A stretch of DNA of 63,450 bases from an uncultured Duncaniella sp. (GCF_910578445.1 NZ_CAJTQC010000016.1:1-63450), one strand, 5' to 3'; counted from the first letter of the stretch, positions 8,287-16,780 are shown. Notes: a model not told the origin generated them from the sequence alone. A program made the numbers and translations.

Positions 8287-9111
8287 ATGAAAAAGCTATC
8301 CTTAACCTTCATTTTTGCAATGTCATTTCTCATGGCTTTTGCCAACGTAGACCTCCCATCTGTCAGAGGCGTATGGGCCAACGACAATGCCGAAGCCATC
8401 ATTACCGATTCTGTCTGCATTTACTTTGCAAAAATAGACAGCATCACCATGCAAGCCACACTTGAAATACCGACCGCCGGCTATATCCACAAAACAACCT
8501 TCACAAAAGACGGGACTGTAGCATCGACCTTACTCCATGAACCTCTTGAAATAAAGACATCCGACGGCAAACTTGATATTTGCGGCAACACCCTTACTAA
8601 AGTCGAGGATATTGAAACCGTCGAGCCTTACGACATGCCGCTTTGCAACAATAAATACAACGTTGGAAAATGCCTGCAAGAATGGAGGCTTGGCCTGAGC
8701 TGTGGGGTCGTAGACGATATGCCATATTGTGAAATCAATACCAACAGACACATGTTCGTTTATATGGTCAATAAATCAATGGTATATATCAGAGCTGCCG
8801 CCACACGCAATAACAACAACGGGACATTGTTCTTCCAGAACATCCGAATGATGAAAAACAAAAACACGGGTGAATATACCATGAGCATCGTTCCCGACAA
8901 TTTCAACGTCGCCAGACATAACCTTGAAATCGACGACACGAAATTCAATCCCAACGCCTGTACTTTCAACCCTGACGGCGGAATTTACTGGTCTTTGATT
9001 TCATTCACCCCCGACATGATTTTACTGAATGGATGTGGCGAGACCTACAAAGTCCCAAGGCCAACAAAAGAATCCCCTCTTAATGAATGGATCAAATATC
9101 AGCCATACTGA
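8287..9111 (+). CDS. Secreted hypothetical protein
   Basis: 274 residues with a Sec signal peptide (MKKLSLTFIFAMSFLMAFAN, cleavage near residue 19). I do not recognise the family. The mature part begins with VRGVWANDNAEAIITDS, as in small lipocalin-like or META-like beta-sheet proteins, and is rich in short strands with four cysteines (near residues 97, 118, 127 and 140). No lipobox, repeat or catalytic motif is seen. It lies alone between pckA and mdh; the base composition is more AT-rich than the flanking enzymes, suggesting lower expression or a more recent arrival. Confidence 0.7.
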   Translation: MKKLSLTFIFAMSFLMAFANVDLPSVRGVWANDNAEAIITDSVCIYFAKIDSITMQATLEIPTAGYIHKTTFTKDGTVASTLLHEPLEIKTSDGKLDICGNTLTKVEDIETVEPYDMPLCNNKYNVGKCLQEWRLGLSCGVVDDMPYCEINTNRHMFVYMVNKSMVYIRAAATRNNNNGTLFFQNIRMMKNKNTGEYTMSIVPDNFNVARHNLEIDDTKFNPNACTFNPDGGIYWSLISFTPDMILLNGCGETYKVPRPTKESPLNEWIKYQPY

Positions 9112-9250
9112 AGCAGACCTTGATATAAAAATCACGACATTTCATCTCCCGTCCGCCTCATCCACGACCGCAATGAAGCGGTGACGGATAGGCCTCGGAG
9201 AATTAATGAATTTTTTCAATAAATATAGCGGGCGGTTTAAAACTTTTCAG

Positions 9251-9258
9251 TAAATTTG
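9251..9258 (+). promoter_or_regulatory. -7 box of mdh
   Basis: TAAATTTG, matching TAnnTTTG, about 114 bases before the mdh ATG; no good TTTG -33 was seen. Confidence 0.5.
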
Positions 9259-9371
9259 CAATGTAGGAGAACAAGGCTGCCGTCACAACCGGGCAAGCCA
9301 CTTTTTCTCCTGTTTCCAAGAGGGAAAGTTTCAACCAATCAATTCTATAAAATCAAATTAAAAGAATAGTT

Positions 9372-10307
9372 ATGTCAAAGGTTACAGTTGTAGGCGCCGG
9401 CAACGTGGGCGCAACTTGTGCTGATGTGATTGTCAAGTATGGTATCGCTGACGAGGTTGTCCTCCTCGACATCAAGGAAGGTGTTTCCGAAGGCAAGGCC
9501 ATGGACATCATGCAGACCGCCAACATCCTCAATATCAATACCCGTCTCACCGGTGTCACCAACGACTACGAAAAGACCGCAGGCAGCGATGTCGTTGTCA
9601 TCACTTCAGGTATCCCCCGCAAGCCCGGTATGACCCGCGAAGAGCTCATCGGTGTCAACGCCGGCATCGTGAAGTCTGTGACCGACCAGCTTCTCAAGCA
9701 CTCGCCCAACGCAATCATCATCTGCATCTCCAACCCGATGGACACCATGACCTATCTTATCCACAAGGTCAGCGGTCTTCCCAAAAACCGCATCATCGGC
9801 ATGGGTGGAGCTCTTGACAGCGCCCGTTTCAAATACTTCCTCTCTATCGGCCTCAACGCCAACCCCACTGAGGTTGAAGGCATCGTGATCGGCGGACACG
9901 GCGACACCACCATGATTCCCCTCGTGCGCTATGCAGCCTACCGCGGCGTTCCCGCAACCAACTACCTCTCTGACGACCAGCTCGCCAAGATCGCAGCCGA
10001 CACTATGGTCGGTGGCGCTACCCTCACCAAACTTCTCGGCACTTCAGCTTGGTATGCACCCGGTGCGGCAGGAGCTCAGATGGTCAAGGCTGTCCTCCAC
10101 AACGAAAAGAAACTCATCAGCTGCTCTGCACTCCTCGACGGAGAATATGGCGAAAAGGATCTCTGCATCGGTGTTCCCTGTATCATCGGCAAGGACGGTA
10201 TCGAAAAAATCGTTGAATTCGACCTCAACGATGCCGAAAAAGAACTCTTCCACAAGAGTGCAGAAGCTGTCCACAAGACTAACGCAGCCCTCGCTTCAGC
10301 TCTCTGA
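9372..10307 (+). CDS. mdh: Malate dehydrogenase (NAD)
   Basis: 311 residues of the LDH-like MDH group. The Rossmann GAGNVGATCA lies near residues 8-17, and the cofactor-selecting Asp (VVLLDIKEG) near 29-37 argues for NAD. Substrate-binding arginines are in TSGIPRKPGMTREE (near 78-91) and ARFKYFLS (near 151-158), and the catalytic His in GGHGDTTMI (near 173-181). It reduces oxaloacetate to malate in the reductive branch towards fumarate and succinate. It is monocistronic, with a promoter upstream and a strong terminator downstream; the high-expression codon bias resembles pckA. Confidence 0.96.
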   Translation: MSKVTVVGAGNVGATCADVIVKYGIADEVVLLDIKEGVSEGKAMDIMQTANILNINTRLTGVTNDYEKTAGSDVVVITSGIPRKPGMTREELIGVNAGIVKSVTDQLLKHSPNAIIICISNPMDTMTYLIHKVSGLPKNRIIGMGGALDSARFKYFLSIGLNANPTEVEGIVIGGHGDTTMIPLVRYAAYRGVPATNYLSDDQLAKIAADTMVGGATLTKLLGTSAWYAPGAAGAQMVKAVLHNEKKLISCSALLDGEYGEKDLCIGVPCIIGKDGIEKIVEFDLNDAEKELFHKSAEAVHKTNAALASAL

Positions 10308-10357
10308 TAACAGAGCCTGAACGTCGGACATCTGACGTTAGACGCGAAAAACCTTTC

Positions 10358-10415
10358 AGCCCACATTTCTCCGGCTCACTGCATCCGCAGCCGAGCATAA
10401 GAAATGTGGGCTTTC
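10358..10415 (+). terminator. mdh terminator
   Basis: AGCCCACATTTCT (10358-10370) pairs with AGAAATGTGGGCT (10400-10412), then TTT. The ~30-base loop is longer than usual. Confidence 0.75.
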
Positions 10416-10504
10416 CCGACTCAGACAGGCAGCCATAATCAACCGGCTAACTATAAATACATCTATCCTCACTAATTTCAAACCTTCAAAAGCCCTTAGC
10501 AGAT

Positions 10505-10942
10505 ATGACACTCCGAAAATTATTCCTCTCAGTCATCGTGGGCGCGACATTCGTAGCCTGCGGAAGCAGCGACTCAGCCGCAAAAGAGACAAACACAACC
10601 CCCGAAATGACCGAAGTCAAGGAGGGCGAACCAGTGGCCTATAAACTCAACGCCACAATCTCACCCGACAAAGAGCTACCCACAGTCATCGACTTCAGCG
10701 CCACATGGTGCGGTCCGTGCCAGCGCTTCGCCCCGATTTTCGAAGCAACAGCCAAGGAATACAAAGGCAAAGCCATATTCATGTCTGTCGATGTCGACAA
10801 CTCACCCGTGACAGCACGCCAGTTTGAAGTCTCAGCCATCCCACAGGTCAGCATACTCATGCCCGACGGCACAATCACCTCAACTGTCGGATTCATGGAC
10901 AAAGCCCAATTCACCGACTTCATCTCAAAAGCAATAAAATAA
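10505..10942 (+). CDS. Thioredoxin-fold lipoprotein
   Basis: 145 residues. An N-terminal lipoprotein signal (VGATFVAC, lipid-modified Cys at residue 19) is followed by a ~35-residue linker and a thioredoxin domain with the redox motif SATWCGPCQRF near residues 64-74 and the cis-Pro (SAIPQVSIL) near 117-125. It is predicted to sit in the periplasm or outer membrane as a thiol reductase or oxidase. Compared with TlpA/ResA it is short and lacks their central insert, so it is closer to plain thioredoxin. It precedes polA but is separated by an unusual repeat leader. Confidence 0.9.
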   Translation: MTLRKLFLSVIVGATFVACGSSDSAAKETNTTPEMTEVKEGEPVAYKLNATISPDKELPTVIDFSATWCGPCQRFAPIFEATAKEYKGKAIFMSVDVDNSPVTARQFEVSAIPQVSILMPDGTITSTVGFMDKAQFTDFISKAIK

Positions 10943-10948
10943 CCCCCT

Positions 10949-11024
10949 TAACACTTAGCACTTTGTACTTTGTACTTAATACTTAACACTTAATACTTAG
11001 TACGAAGTACTCAACACTCAACAT
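10949..11024 (+). repeat. Degenerate ACTT-rich tandem repeat before polA
   Basis: About 76 bases made of reiterated TACTTAACAC/TACTTAATAC/TACTTTG-like 7-10-base units, ending 5 bases before the polA ATG. Low-complexity; it could affect polA translation or arise by slippage. Confidence 0.6.
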
Positions 11025-11029
11025 TACAG

Positions 11030-13834
11030 ATGGAGAAACGCCTGTTTCTGCTCGATGCCTACGCGCTGATCTATCGCGCCTACTACGCCCTCATCCGTTC
11101 GCCCCGTTTCACCGGCGCGGGCTTCAACACGTCTGCCGTTTTCGGCTTCTGCAACACGCTCGACGACCTCTTGCGAAAGGAAAACCCCTCGCACATAGCC
11201 GTGTGCTTCGACCCACCGGGTGGAAGCACCTTCCGCCACGAGGAATACCCCGACTATAAGGCCCAGCGCGACAAACAGCCGGAAGACATCACCGCATCCG
11301 TCCCCTATATCAAACGGATACTCGAAGCCTACCGCATCCCCGTAATCGAGATTCCCGGATTCGAGGCCGACGACGTAATCGGCACACTTGCCGTCCGCGC
11401 TGCAAATGAAGGATTCGACACCTACATGATGACCCCCGACAAGGACTACGGCCAGCTCGTGGCCGACCACATCTTCATGTATCGTCCAGCCCTCAAAGGC
11501 GAAGGATTCGAAATCCGCGACACCGCACGCATCTGCGAGAAATACGGCATAGCGCGTCCATCGCAGGTCATCGACCTCCTCGCCCTCGAAGGAGACGCCT
11601 CCGACAACATCCCCGGCTGCCCGGGTGTCGGCGAAAAAACCGCACGAACACTCATCGAGGCATGGGGCTCGGTTGAAAATCTTCTCGAAAACACCGACAA
11701 GCTCAAAGGCGCACTCCAGAGGAAAGTCAGCGAAAACGCCGACAAAATCCGCCTGTCGAAATATCTCGCCACCATACGCACGGATGTCCCCGTCGACATC
11801 GAAATCAACAGCCTCGTCCGCAAGGACATCGACATCGACAGCCTCATGGCCGTCTACTCGGAACTCGAATTCCGAACACTGCTCAGCCGCCTGAAGGCAT
11901 CGCACAAAGCCTCAGTGACAGCCTCACCGGCAGCGGAAATCACACCCGCGACGCCCGCAGAAGCCCCGGCCGCAGCAACCCCGCAGCCCGACTCCACAGG
12001 CATGGGCTCGCTTTTCGATATGCCCGACTACAGCACTCCTTCACTCGACACCCCCTTCGAGGAGCGCAGCTACACCGTTGTCTCATCACCTGCCGAAACC
12101 GCCGCAGTGATAGCCCGGCTGATGAAATCGCCAGCAATAGGCATGGCGCTCTACGCCATTGGCGAGGAAGCCATGACAGCCCGCTGGGAGGGCCTCGCGC
12201 TCTCAGCCAACCCATGCGAGGCGTTCTACATTCCTCTCGGCGACGGGGCGGCACGCAGCGAAATGCTCGCTGTCATCGAACCGCTCTTCACAGGCAAGGC
12301 TACACTCGTCAGCCACGATGTCAAGCGCGACTATCTCCTTCTGAAAAACGCAGGTATCGACCTCTCCGCACCATACTTCGACACCACCGTAGCCCACTAC
12401 CTCATCGACCCGGAGATGAAACACGAACTGCGCTACGTTGTGGCTAAATATCTCCGTCTCGAACTCGCCGGAGTCGCCCCCGACGCAAAAGCCGGACATC
12501 CAAAGACATCACTCACACAGGAAGCCGCCGTCGGTCGCTACTGCGAGGAAGCCGACCTTAGCCTGCGCCTACGGAAGCCGCTGTTCGACGAAATCGACTC
12601 GCGTTCCATGACCAAGCTACTCGACGAAGTGGAACTCCCGCTCATCCGTGTGCTCGCAGAGATGGAATACACCGGTGTCCGCATCGACTCCTCCGTGCTC
12701 ACCGACCTCTCCACACGCCTCAAGCAGCAGGTGAGGGCAATGGAGGAGGAGGCCTACGAAATGGCCGGAGGCCCGTTCAACATCGGCTCGCCGGCACAGG
12801 TGGGCATGGTGCTCTTCGACCGCATGAAAATCGACCCCAAAGCGAAGAAAACAGCCCGCGGATCTTACTCAACCACAGAGCAGATTCTCGAAAAATACGC
12901 GCCGAAAGTCCCGGTGGTCAGTCTCATTCTCAAAATCAGGAGACTGAAGAAACTCATAGCCACCTATCTCGACGCGCTTCCCGAAATGGTCAATCCGAAG
13001 ACAGGAAAAATCCATACGTCCTACAACCAGACCGTCACCGCTACGGGACGCATCTCATCGACCAACCCCAATCTCCAGAACATCCCCATCCGCACCGACG
13101 ACGGCCGCGAAATCCGCCGCGCATTCATCGCCGACCCCGGCGACATGATCATGAGCGCCGACTACTCGCAGATTGAACTGCGCCTCATCGCCGACCTTTC
13201 GGCTGATAAGGATATGATCGAAGGTTTCCTCTCAGGCGACGACATCCACCGCATCACAGCCTCGAAAATCTACGGCATTCCCCTTGATGAAGTGACCGAC
13301 GACCAGCGCCGACGTGCCAAGACAGCCAATTTCGGTATAATCTACGGCATCTCGGCTTTCGGACTTGCCGAACGCCTCGGAATAGCCCGAGCAGAAGCGC
13401 GTGAGCTGATTGACGGCTATTTCTCGACCTACCCGCACATCCGCGAATACCTCGAAAAATCCGTCACCACGGCCCGCGAGCAAGGCTATGTCACCACACG
13501 CATGGGACGCCGACGCTACCTCCCCGACATCAACTCCCGCAATGCCGTCGTGCGCGGTTATGCAGAGCGAAATGCCGTCAACGCCCCCATCCAAGGTTCG
13601 GCAGCCGACATAATAAAGGTAGCGATGGTTCGTATATATAACGAGATGGAAAGCCGCGGACTCCGTTCACGCATGATCATGCAGGTCCACGACGAACTCA
13701 TCTTCAACGTCCACCCTTCGGAACTCGACGTGATGAAGACGCTTGTCGAGAAGCAGATGGAAGGAGCTTACCACGGCGCAGTCCCGCTCACCGTCTCTGC
13801 CGGAATAGCGCCCAACTGGCTTGAAGCCCATTGA
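11030..13834 (+). CDS. polA: DNA polymerase I
   Basis: 934 residues with three regions. A 5'-3' exonuclease/FEN domain spans about 1-295 (FEADDVIGTLA, MTPDKDYGQLV, EGDASDNIPGCPGVGEKTA). A 3'-5' exonuclease-like domain spans about 340-525. The family A polymerase domain spans about 560-934: motif A SADYSQIELRLIA, the O-helix RRRAKTANFGIIYGIS, motif C MQVHDELIF. It fills gaps and removes RNA primers in repair and replication. In the exonuclease domain the expected DxE of motif I is replaced (IGMALYAIGEE), and the last motif reads YCEEADLSL instead of YxxED, so proofreading is probably lost. Confidence 0.97.
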   Translation: MEKRLFLLDAYALIYRAYYALIRSPRFTGAGFNTSAVFGFCNTLDDLLRKENPSHIAVCFDPPGGSTFRHEEYPDYKAQRDKQPEDITASVPYIKRILEAYRIPVIEIPGFEADDVIGTLAVRAANEGFDTYMMTPDKDYGQLVADHIFMYRPALKGEGFEIRDTARICEKYGIARPSQVIDLLALEGDASDNIPGCPGVGEKTARTLIEAWGSVENLLENTDKLKGALQRKVSENADKIRLSKYLATIRTDVPVDIEINSLVRKDIDIDSLMAVYSELEFRTLLSRLKASHKASVTASPAAEITPATPAEAPAAATPQPDSTGMGSLFDMPDYSTPSLDTPFEERSYTVVSSPAETAAVIARLMKSPAIGMALYAIGEEAMTARWEGLALSANPCEAFYIPLGDGAARSEMLAVIEPLFTGKATLVSHDVKRDYLLLKNAGIDLSAPYFDTTVAHYLIDPEMKHELRYVVAKYLRLELAGVAPDAKAGHPKTSLTQEAAVGRYCEEADLSLRLRKPLFDEIDSRSMTKLLDEVELPLIRVLAEMEYTGVRIDSSVLTDLSTRLKQQVRAMEEEAYEMAGGPFNIGSPAQVGMVLFDRMKIDPKAKKTARGSYSTTEQILEKYAPKVPVVSLILKIRRLKKLIATYLDALPEMVNPKTGKIHTSYNQTVTATGRISSTNPNLQNIPIRTDDGREIRRAFIADPGDMIMSADYSQIELRLIADLSADKDMIEGFLSGDDIHRITASKIYGIPLDEVTDDQRRRAKTANFGIIYGISAFGLAERLGIARAEARELIDGYFSTYPHIREYLEKSVTTAREQGYVTTRMGRRRYLPDINSRNAVVRGYAERNAVNAPIQGSAADIIKVAMVRIYNEMESRGLRSRMIMQVHDELIFNVHPSELDVMKTLVEKQMEGAYHGAVPLTVSAGIAPNWLEAH

Positions 13835-13895
13835 TTCACCACCTCACCCACACCATATATATACACATTATATAATAAAGATTTTTATAACCCTA

Positions 13896-13931
13896 CCCGA
13901 CAGGAGAATCACTCCCCACTCTCCTGTCGGG
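13896..13931 (+). promoter_or_regulatory. Perfect 12-bp hairpin directly before the MIP18-family gene
   Basis: CCCGACAGGAGA (13896-13907) and TCTCCTGTCGGG (13920-13931) form a perfect 12-bp stem with a 12-base loop, ending 14 bases before the ATG at 13946. No T-run follows on either strand, so it may be a translational or mRNA-stability element; a polA terminator lacking a U-tract is the alternative. Confidence 0.55.
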
Positions 13932-13945
13932 GCATATTGACCGAT

Positions 13946-14266
13946 ATGACCACAGAAGAAAGAACCCGCATAGAAGAGCGCATCGTCACGATGCTGAAAA
14001 CAGTCTACGACCCTGAAATCCCCGTCGACATCTACAACCTCGGACTCATCTATGGCATAGACCTCGACGATGATGGAAATCTGAAAATCGACATGACCCT
14101 CACCGCGCCCAACTGTCCGGCCGCCGACTTTCTGGTAGACGACGCACGCATCAAACTCGAAAGCATCGAGGGAGTCAAAAGTGTTGACATCCGAATTGTC
14201 TTCGAACCCGAATGGACCAAGGACATGATGACCGAAGAAGCCAAACTCGACCTCGGCTTCCTCTAA
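13946..14266 (+). CDS. MIP18/DUF59-family iron-sulfur assembly protein (SufT/PaaD-like)
   Basis: About 106 residues from the ATG at 13946 (a TTG three codons earlier is possible). The single DUF59 domain shows DPEIPVDIYNLGLIYGI near residues 23-39 and TLTAPNCPAADFL near 55-67, whose Cys is the conserved one. The family helps assemble or deliver Fe-S clusters; in Bacteroidetes it often accompanies suf genes, which are not here. A perfect hairpin abuts the start. The downstream lpxH is separated by about 136 bases. Confidence 0.88.
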   Translation: MTTEERTRIEERIVTMLKTVYDPEIPVDIYNLGLIYGIDLDDDGNLKIDMTLTAPNCPAADFLVDDARIKLESIEGVKSVDIRIVFEPEWTKDMMTEEAKLDLGFL

Positions 14267-14402
14267 TCCGGTCACCGCATCCGCAAAACTCCAACCAACA
14301 CCCCTAACCTTCCGCGTCCGCAGGACGCTCTCTTACCCGTAGCCCCGTACATCGAGCAAAGCAATGATGTGCGGGGGGATTATATCGCAACCCTACCCGG
14401 AC

Positions 14403-15161
14403 ATGTCACAACCGACAAAAACCTACTTCATCAGCGACCTGCACCTCGGGGCATCATACATCGCCGACCACCGAGCACATGAAAAGCGGGTGGTCGACTT
14501 CCTCGAAACCATCGCCCCCGACTGTAAAAGACTGTTTCTCCTTGGCGACATTCTTGACTACTGGTGGGAATACCGCACGGTAGTCCCCCGCGGATTCACC
14601 CGATTCTTCGGCGCACTTGCCCGGCTTGCCGATGCAGGCGTGGAGATTGTCTGGTTTAAAGGCAACCACGACATCTGGATATTCGACTACCTGCCAGAAG
14701 AAATAGGACTCACCGTCCACGACGGTGTCATGACAACCGAAATCGACGGCCGCCGATTCCTGCTCGAACACGGCGACGGAGTCGGCTCACTCCCTTGGTC
14801 GTTCCGCCGTCTGAGAGCCATATTCCGCAATCCCATCGCCCAGCGACTCTATGCCTCAATCCATCCACGCTGGTCGATAGGCTTCGCCCATTCATGGTCA
14901 TCACACTCGCGCAAGCAGGGAGGCTACACTCCACCGGAAAAAGCCGGCGACAATCTAATAAACTTCGCCCGCGGCTACAACGCCGATCCGAAGCATGAAA
15001 AAATAGATTTCTTCATATTCGGCCACTGCCACATATTGCTCGATGAACGACTCCCCGAAGGTGGCGAAATTGTCATTTTAGGTGACTGGATCCGCCATTT
15101 TTCCTATGCCGTGTGGGATGGAGAAACACTCCAAACACATGTTTTTGCACCTGCAAAATAA
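14403..15161 (+). CDS. lpxH: UDP-2,3-diacylglucosamine diphosphatase, LpxH-like
   Basis: About 252 residues from the ATG at 14403; an earlier in-frame ATG at 14364 adds 13 unlikely residues. Calcineurin-like metallophosphatase ligands: DLHLG (near 11-15), GDILDYWWEY (near 46-55), GNHDIW (near 81-86), LEHGDG (near 115-120) and GHCH (near 211-214). It hydrolyses UDP-2,3-diacylglucosamine to lipid X in lipid A synthesis, at the inner face of the inner membrane. No other lpx gene is near. LpxH versus a related phosphoesterase rests on these motifs and the WEY insert only. Confidence 0.85.
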   Translation: MSQPTKTYFISDLHLGASYIADHRAHEKRVVDFLETIAPDCKRLFLLGDILDYWWEYRTVVPRGFTRFFGALARLADAGVEIVWFKGNHDIWIFDYLPEEIGLTVHDGVMTTEIDGRRFLLEHGDGVGSLPWSFRRLRAIFRNPIAQRLYASIHPRWSIGFAHSWSSHSRKQGGYTPPEKAGDNLINFARGYNADPKHEKIDFFIFGHCHILLDERLPEGGEIVILGDWIRHFSYAVWDGETLQTHVFAPAK

Positions 15162-15311
15162 TAAACGTTCATAATATTAACGTATTTTAACAAGACTTGA
15201 TTAAACCATTGCTCTTTTTATAAAATACTATATCTCAACAATATAATTATCATTATTGCAAAAATTGCAAAGAATATGGTATAAATTTATGTTGGATAAC
15301 ATAAAGAAAAA

Positions 15312-15343
15312 TTTGTCCGCCCACGATTCTTGGCCTACCTTTG
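15312..15343 (+). promoter_or_regulatory. Consensus Bacteroidetes promoter of a small RNA
   Basis: TTTG (15312-15315), exactly 20 bases, TACCTTTG (15336-15343). Predicted start near 15350, with no gene following before a terminator at 15402-15432. Confidence 0.75.
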
Positions 15344-15349
15344 CATCAC

Positions 15350-15438
15350 GAACCTAAAACAATCTTTTTTACCTTAGAAATTGTACCTATTGGAAACTCA
15401 TAAAAGGGAGCCGCGTGAAGCTGCTCCCTTTTAATTTT
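15350..15438 (+). ncRNA. Small RNA candidate (~85-90 nt) upstream of the PerR-like gene
   Basis: A consensus promoter and an intrinsic terminator (10-bp perfect stem and T-rich tail) bracket an 85-90-base interval with no start codon of note. The 5' part is a single-stranded-looking, A/U-rich stretch, fitting a trans-acting sRNA. It lies in the 383-base interval 15162-15544 between lpxH and the PerR-like regulator; a terminated leader (attenuator) of the regulator is the alternative, though that gene has its own promoter at 15462-15493. Confidence 0.55.
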
Positions 15439-15440
15439 TA
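15402..15440 (+). terminator. Terminator of the small RNA candidate
   Basis: AAAAGGGAGC (15402-15411) pairs perfectly with GCTCCCTTTT (15423-15432), followed by AATTTTTAAC. Confidence 0.8.
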
Positions 15441-15461
15441 ACATTTTTTCGTTGCCCGGAT

Positions 15462-15493
15462 ATTGCATGTTCAAAATAAATAGTATATCTTTG
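15462..15493 (+). promoter_or_regulatory. Promoter of the PerR-like regulator
   Basis: ATTG (15462-15465), 20 bases, TATCTTTG (15486-15493); start near 15500, overlapping or just ahead of the palindromic operator. Confidence 0.65.
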
Positions 15494-15504
15494 CAATGAA
15501 AACA

Positions 15505-15525
15505 AAATTGTAATCATTACAATTT
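15505..15525 (+). promoter_or_regulatory. PerR/Fur-type operator (perfect 10-1-10 palindrome)
   Basis: The arms AAATTGTAAT (15505-15514) and ATTACAATTT (15516-15525) are perfect inverted repeats around one base, close to the PerR box core TTATAATnATTATAA. It lies at the predicted transcription start and 20 bases before the regulator ATG, so it would autorepress the gene. Confidence 0.75.
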
Positions 15526-15544
15526 AGAACTGAATTCATCAACC

Positions 15545-15979
15545 ATGCAGATATATAGTTTTACTACTCAGGAAATACTCGATATCCTTACGGAAGGCGG
15601 AGTCAAACCCTCAGCCCAACGGATAGTAATACTTAGATACCTGATGGAAAATAGAATTCACCCAACCGTTGACGAAATCTTCAAGGCTCTTCAACCCAAC
15701 CACCCCACCCTCTCTCGGACCACGGTCTACAATACATTGAGGTTACTCGCAGCAGCCGGCATAATCCGCTGCATCGAGGCAAGCGGAGGCGACGGAGCAA
15801 GATGGGACTATTCGCAACACGACCACGCACACTTCCTGTGCTCGGCCTGCGGCAAAGTCACGGATATAGACTATACTGACGCATCACCGTCATTTGCAAT
15901 TCCGCCGAAAGGCTATATTGTCCATCTGACCGATGTGATTTTCAAGGGGCTATGTCCTAACTGCTCAATGGCAAATTAA
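15545..15979 (+). CDS. Fur-family transcriptional regulator, PerR-like
   Basis: 144 residues. An N-terminal winged helix (PSAQRIVILRYLMENRIHPT near residues 22-41; LSRTTVYNTLRLL near 57-69) is followed by the dimer/metal domain. The metal-binding HDHAHFLC near 91-98 and two CxxC pairs (CSACGK near 98-103; CPNCSM near 137-142) match the structural zinc site of PerR/Fur. PerR proteins sense peroxide by metal-catalysed oxidation of a His. The perfect palindromic operator in front and rubrerythrin immediately behind (57-base gap) support peroxide response rather than iron uptake. Fur or Zur identity cannot be fully excluded. Confidence 0.88.
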   Translation: MQIYSFTTQEILDILTEGGVKPSAQRIVILRYLMENRIHPTVDEIFKALQPNHPTLSRTTVYNTLRLLAAAGIIRCIEASGGDGARWDYSQHDHAHFLCSACGKVTDIDYTDASPSFAIPPKGYIVHLTDVIFKGLCPNCSMAN

Positions 15980-16036
15980 TACTGAATCAAATCAAATTTC
16001 GTATAAAAAATTAATTTAAACAAACATCAATTCATT

Positions 16037-16588
16037 ATGAAAAAGAAATTTATCTGCACCGTTTGCGGTTACGTACATGAAGGCGACGAAGCTCCCGAAT
16101 TCTGCCCCCTCTGCAAGGCTCCCCGTTCAAAATTCAAAGAAATGGACGAAAGCGCTGCGCTTGAGTTCGTGACTGAACACGTAATCGGAATCGCAAAGGA
16201 CACCGATGATGAAATGAAGGCCGACCTTCGTGCCCACTTCGAAGGCGAATGCGCAGAAGTAGGTATGTATCTCGCTATGTCGCGTCAGGCTGACCGCGAA
16301 GGCTATCCCGAAATCGCAGAAGCTTTCAAGCGCTACGCCATCGAAGAAGCAGAACACGCTTCGAAGTTTGCTGAACTCCTCGGCGAATGCGTATGGTCAA
16401 CTAAAGAAAACCTCGAAAAGCGCATGGCTGCTGAAGCAGGTGCAAACGCCGACAAGATGCGTATCGCACGCCGCGCAAAGGAACTCAACCTCGACGCAAT
16501 CCACGACACCGTTCACGAAATGGCCAAGGACGAAGCCCGTCACGGTCAGGGATTCCAAGGTCTTTACAACCGCTACTTCAAGAAGTAA
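16037..16588 (+). CDS. Reverse rubrerythrin (rubredoxin domain N-terminal)
   Basis: 183 residues. The N-terminal rubredoxin-type iron site (FICTVCGYVHEG...EFCPLCKAP, residues ~4-30) precedes a ferritin-like diiron domain with ExxH pairs (GECAEVGMYLAMS near 71-83; IEEAEHASKF near 102-111; VHEMAKDEARH near 159-169). The domain order is the reverse of classical rubrerythrin. The family reduces hydrogen peroxide to water with electrons from NAD(P)H via rubredoxin-type partners, protecting anaerobes in the cytoplasm. It lies 57 bases behind the PerR-like regulator and is likely its target and co-transcribed. Confidence 0.94.
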   Translation: MKKKFICTVCGYVHEGDEAPEFCPLCKAPRSKFKEMDESAALEFVTEHVIGIAKDTDDEMKADLRAHFEGECAEVGMYLAMSRQADREGYPEIAEAFKRYAIEEAEHASKFAELLGECVWSTKENLEKRMAAEAGANADKMRIARRAKELNLDAIHDTVHEMAKDEARHGQGFQGLYNRYFKK

Positions 16589-16620
16589 TCAGCGATAAAC
16601 CTTTAATACCATAACCTTTC

Positions 16621-16656
16621 AGCCCCGTTGTCTGAGAATGGCAACGGGGTTGTCTT
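16621..16656 (+). terminator. Terminator after reverse rubrerythrin
   Basis: CCCCGTTG (16623-16630) and CAACGGGG (16642-16649) form a stem followed by TTGTCTTT. Confidence 0.8.
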
Positions 16657-16780
16657 TATTCCATATCACCATATTCTTACATTCTTACATATAGAACATT
16701 AATCGCGAAATAAATTGTTAATAAAGATTAACTCGACATTTTTTTTGTAACTGGATTGTCGAAGTATTGTAACTATGTTG

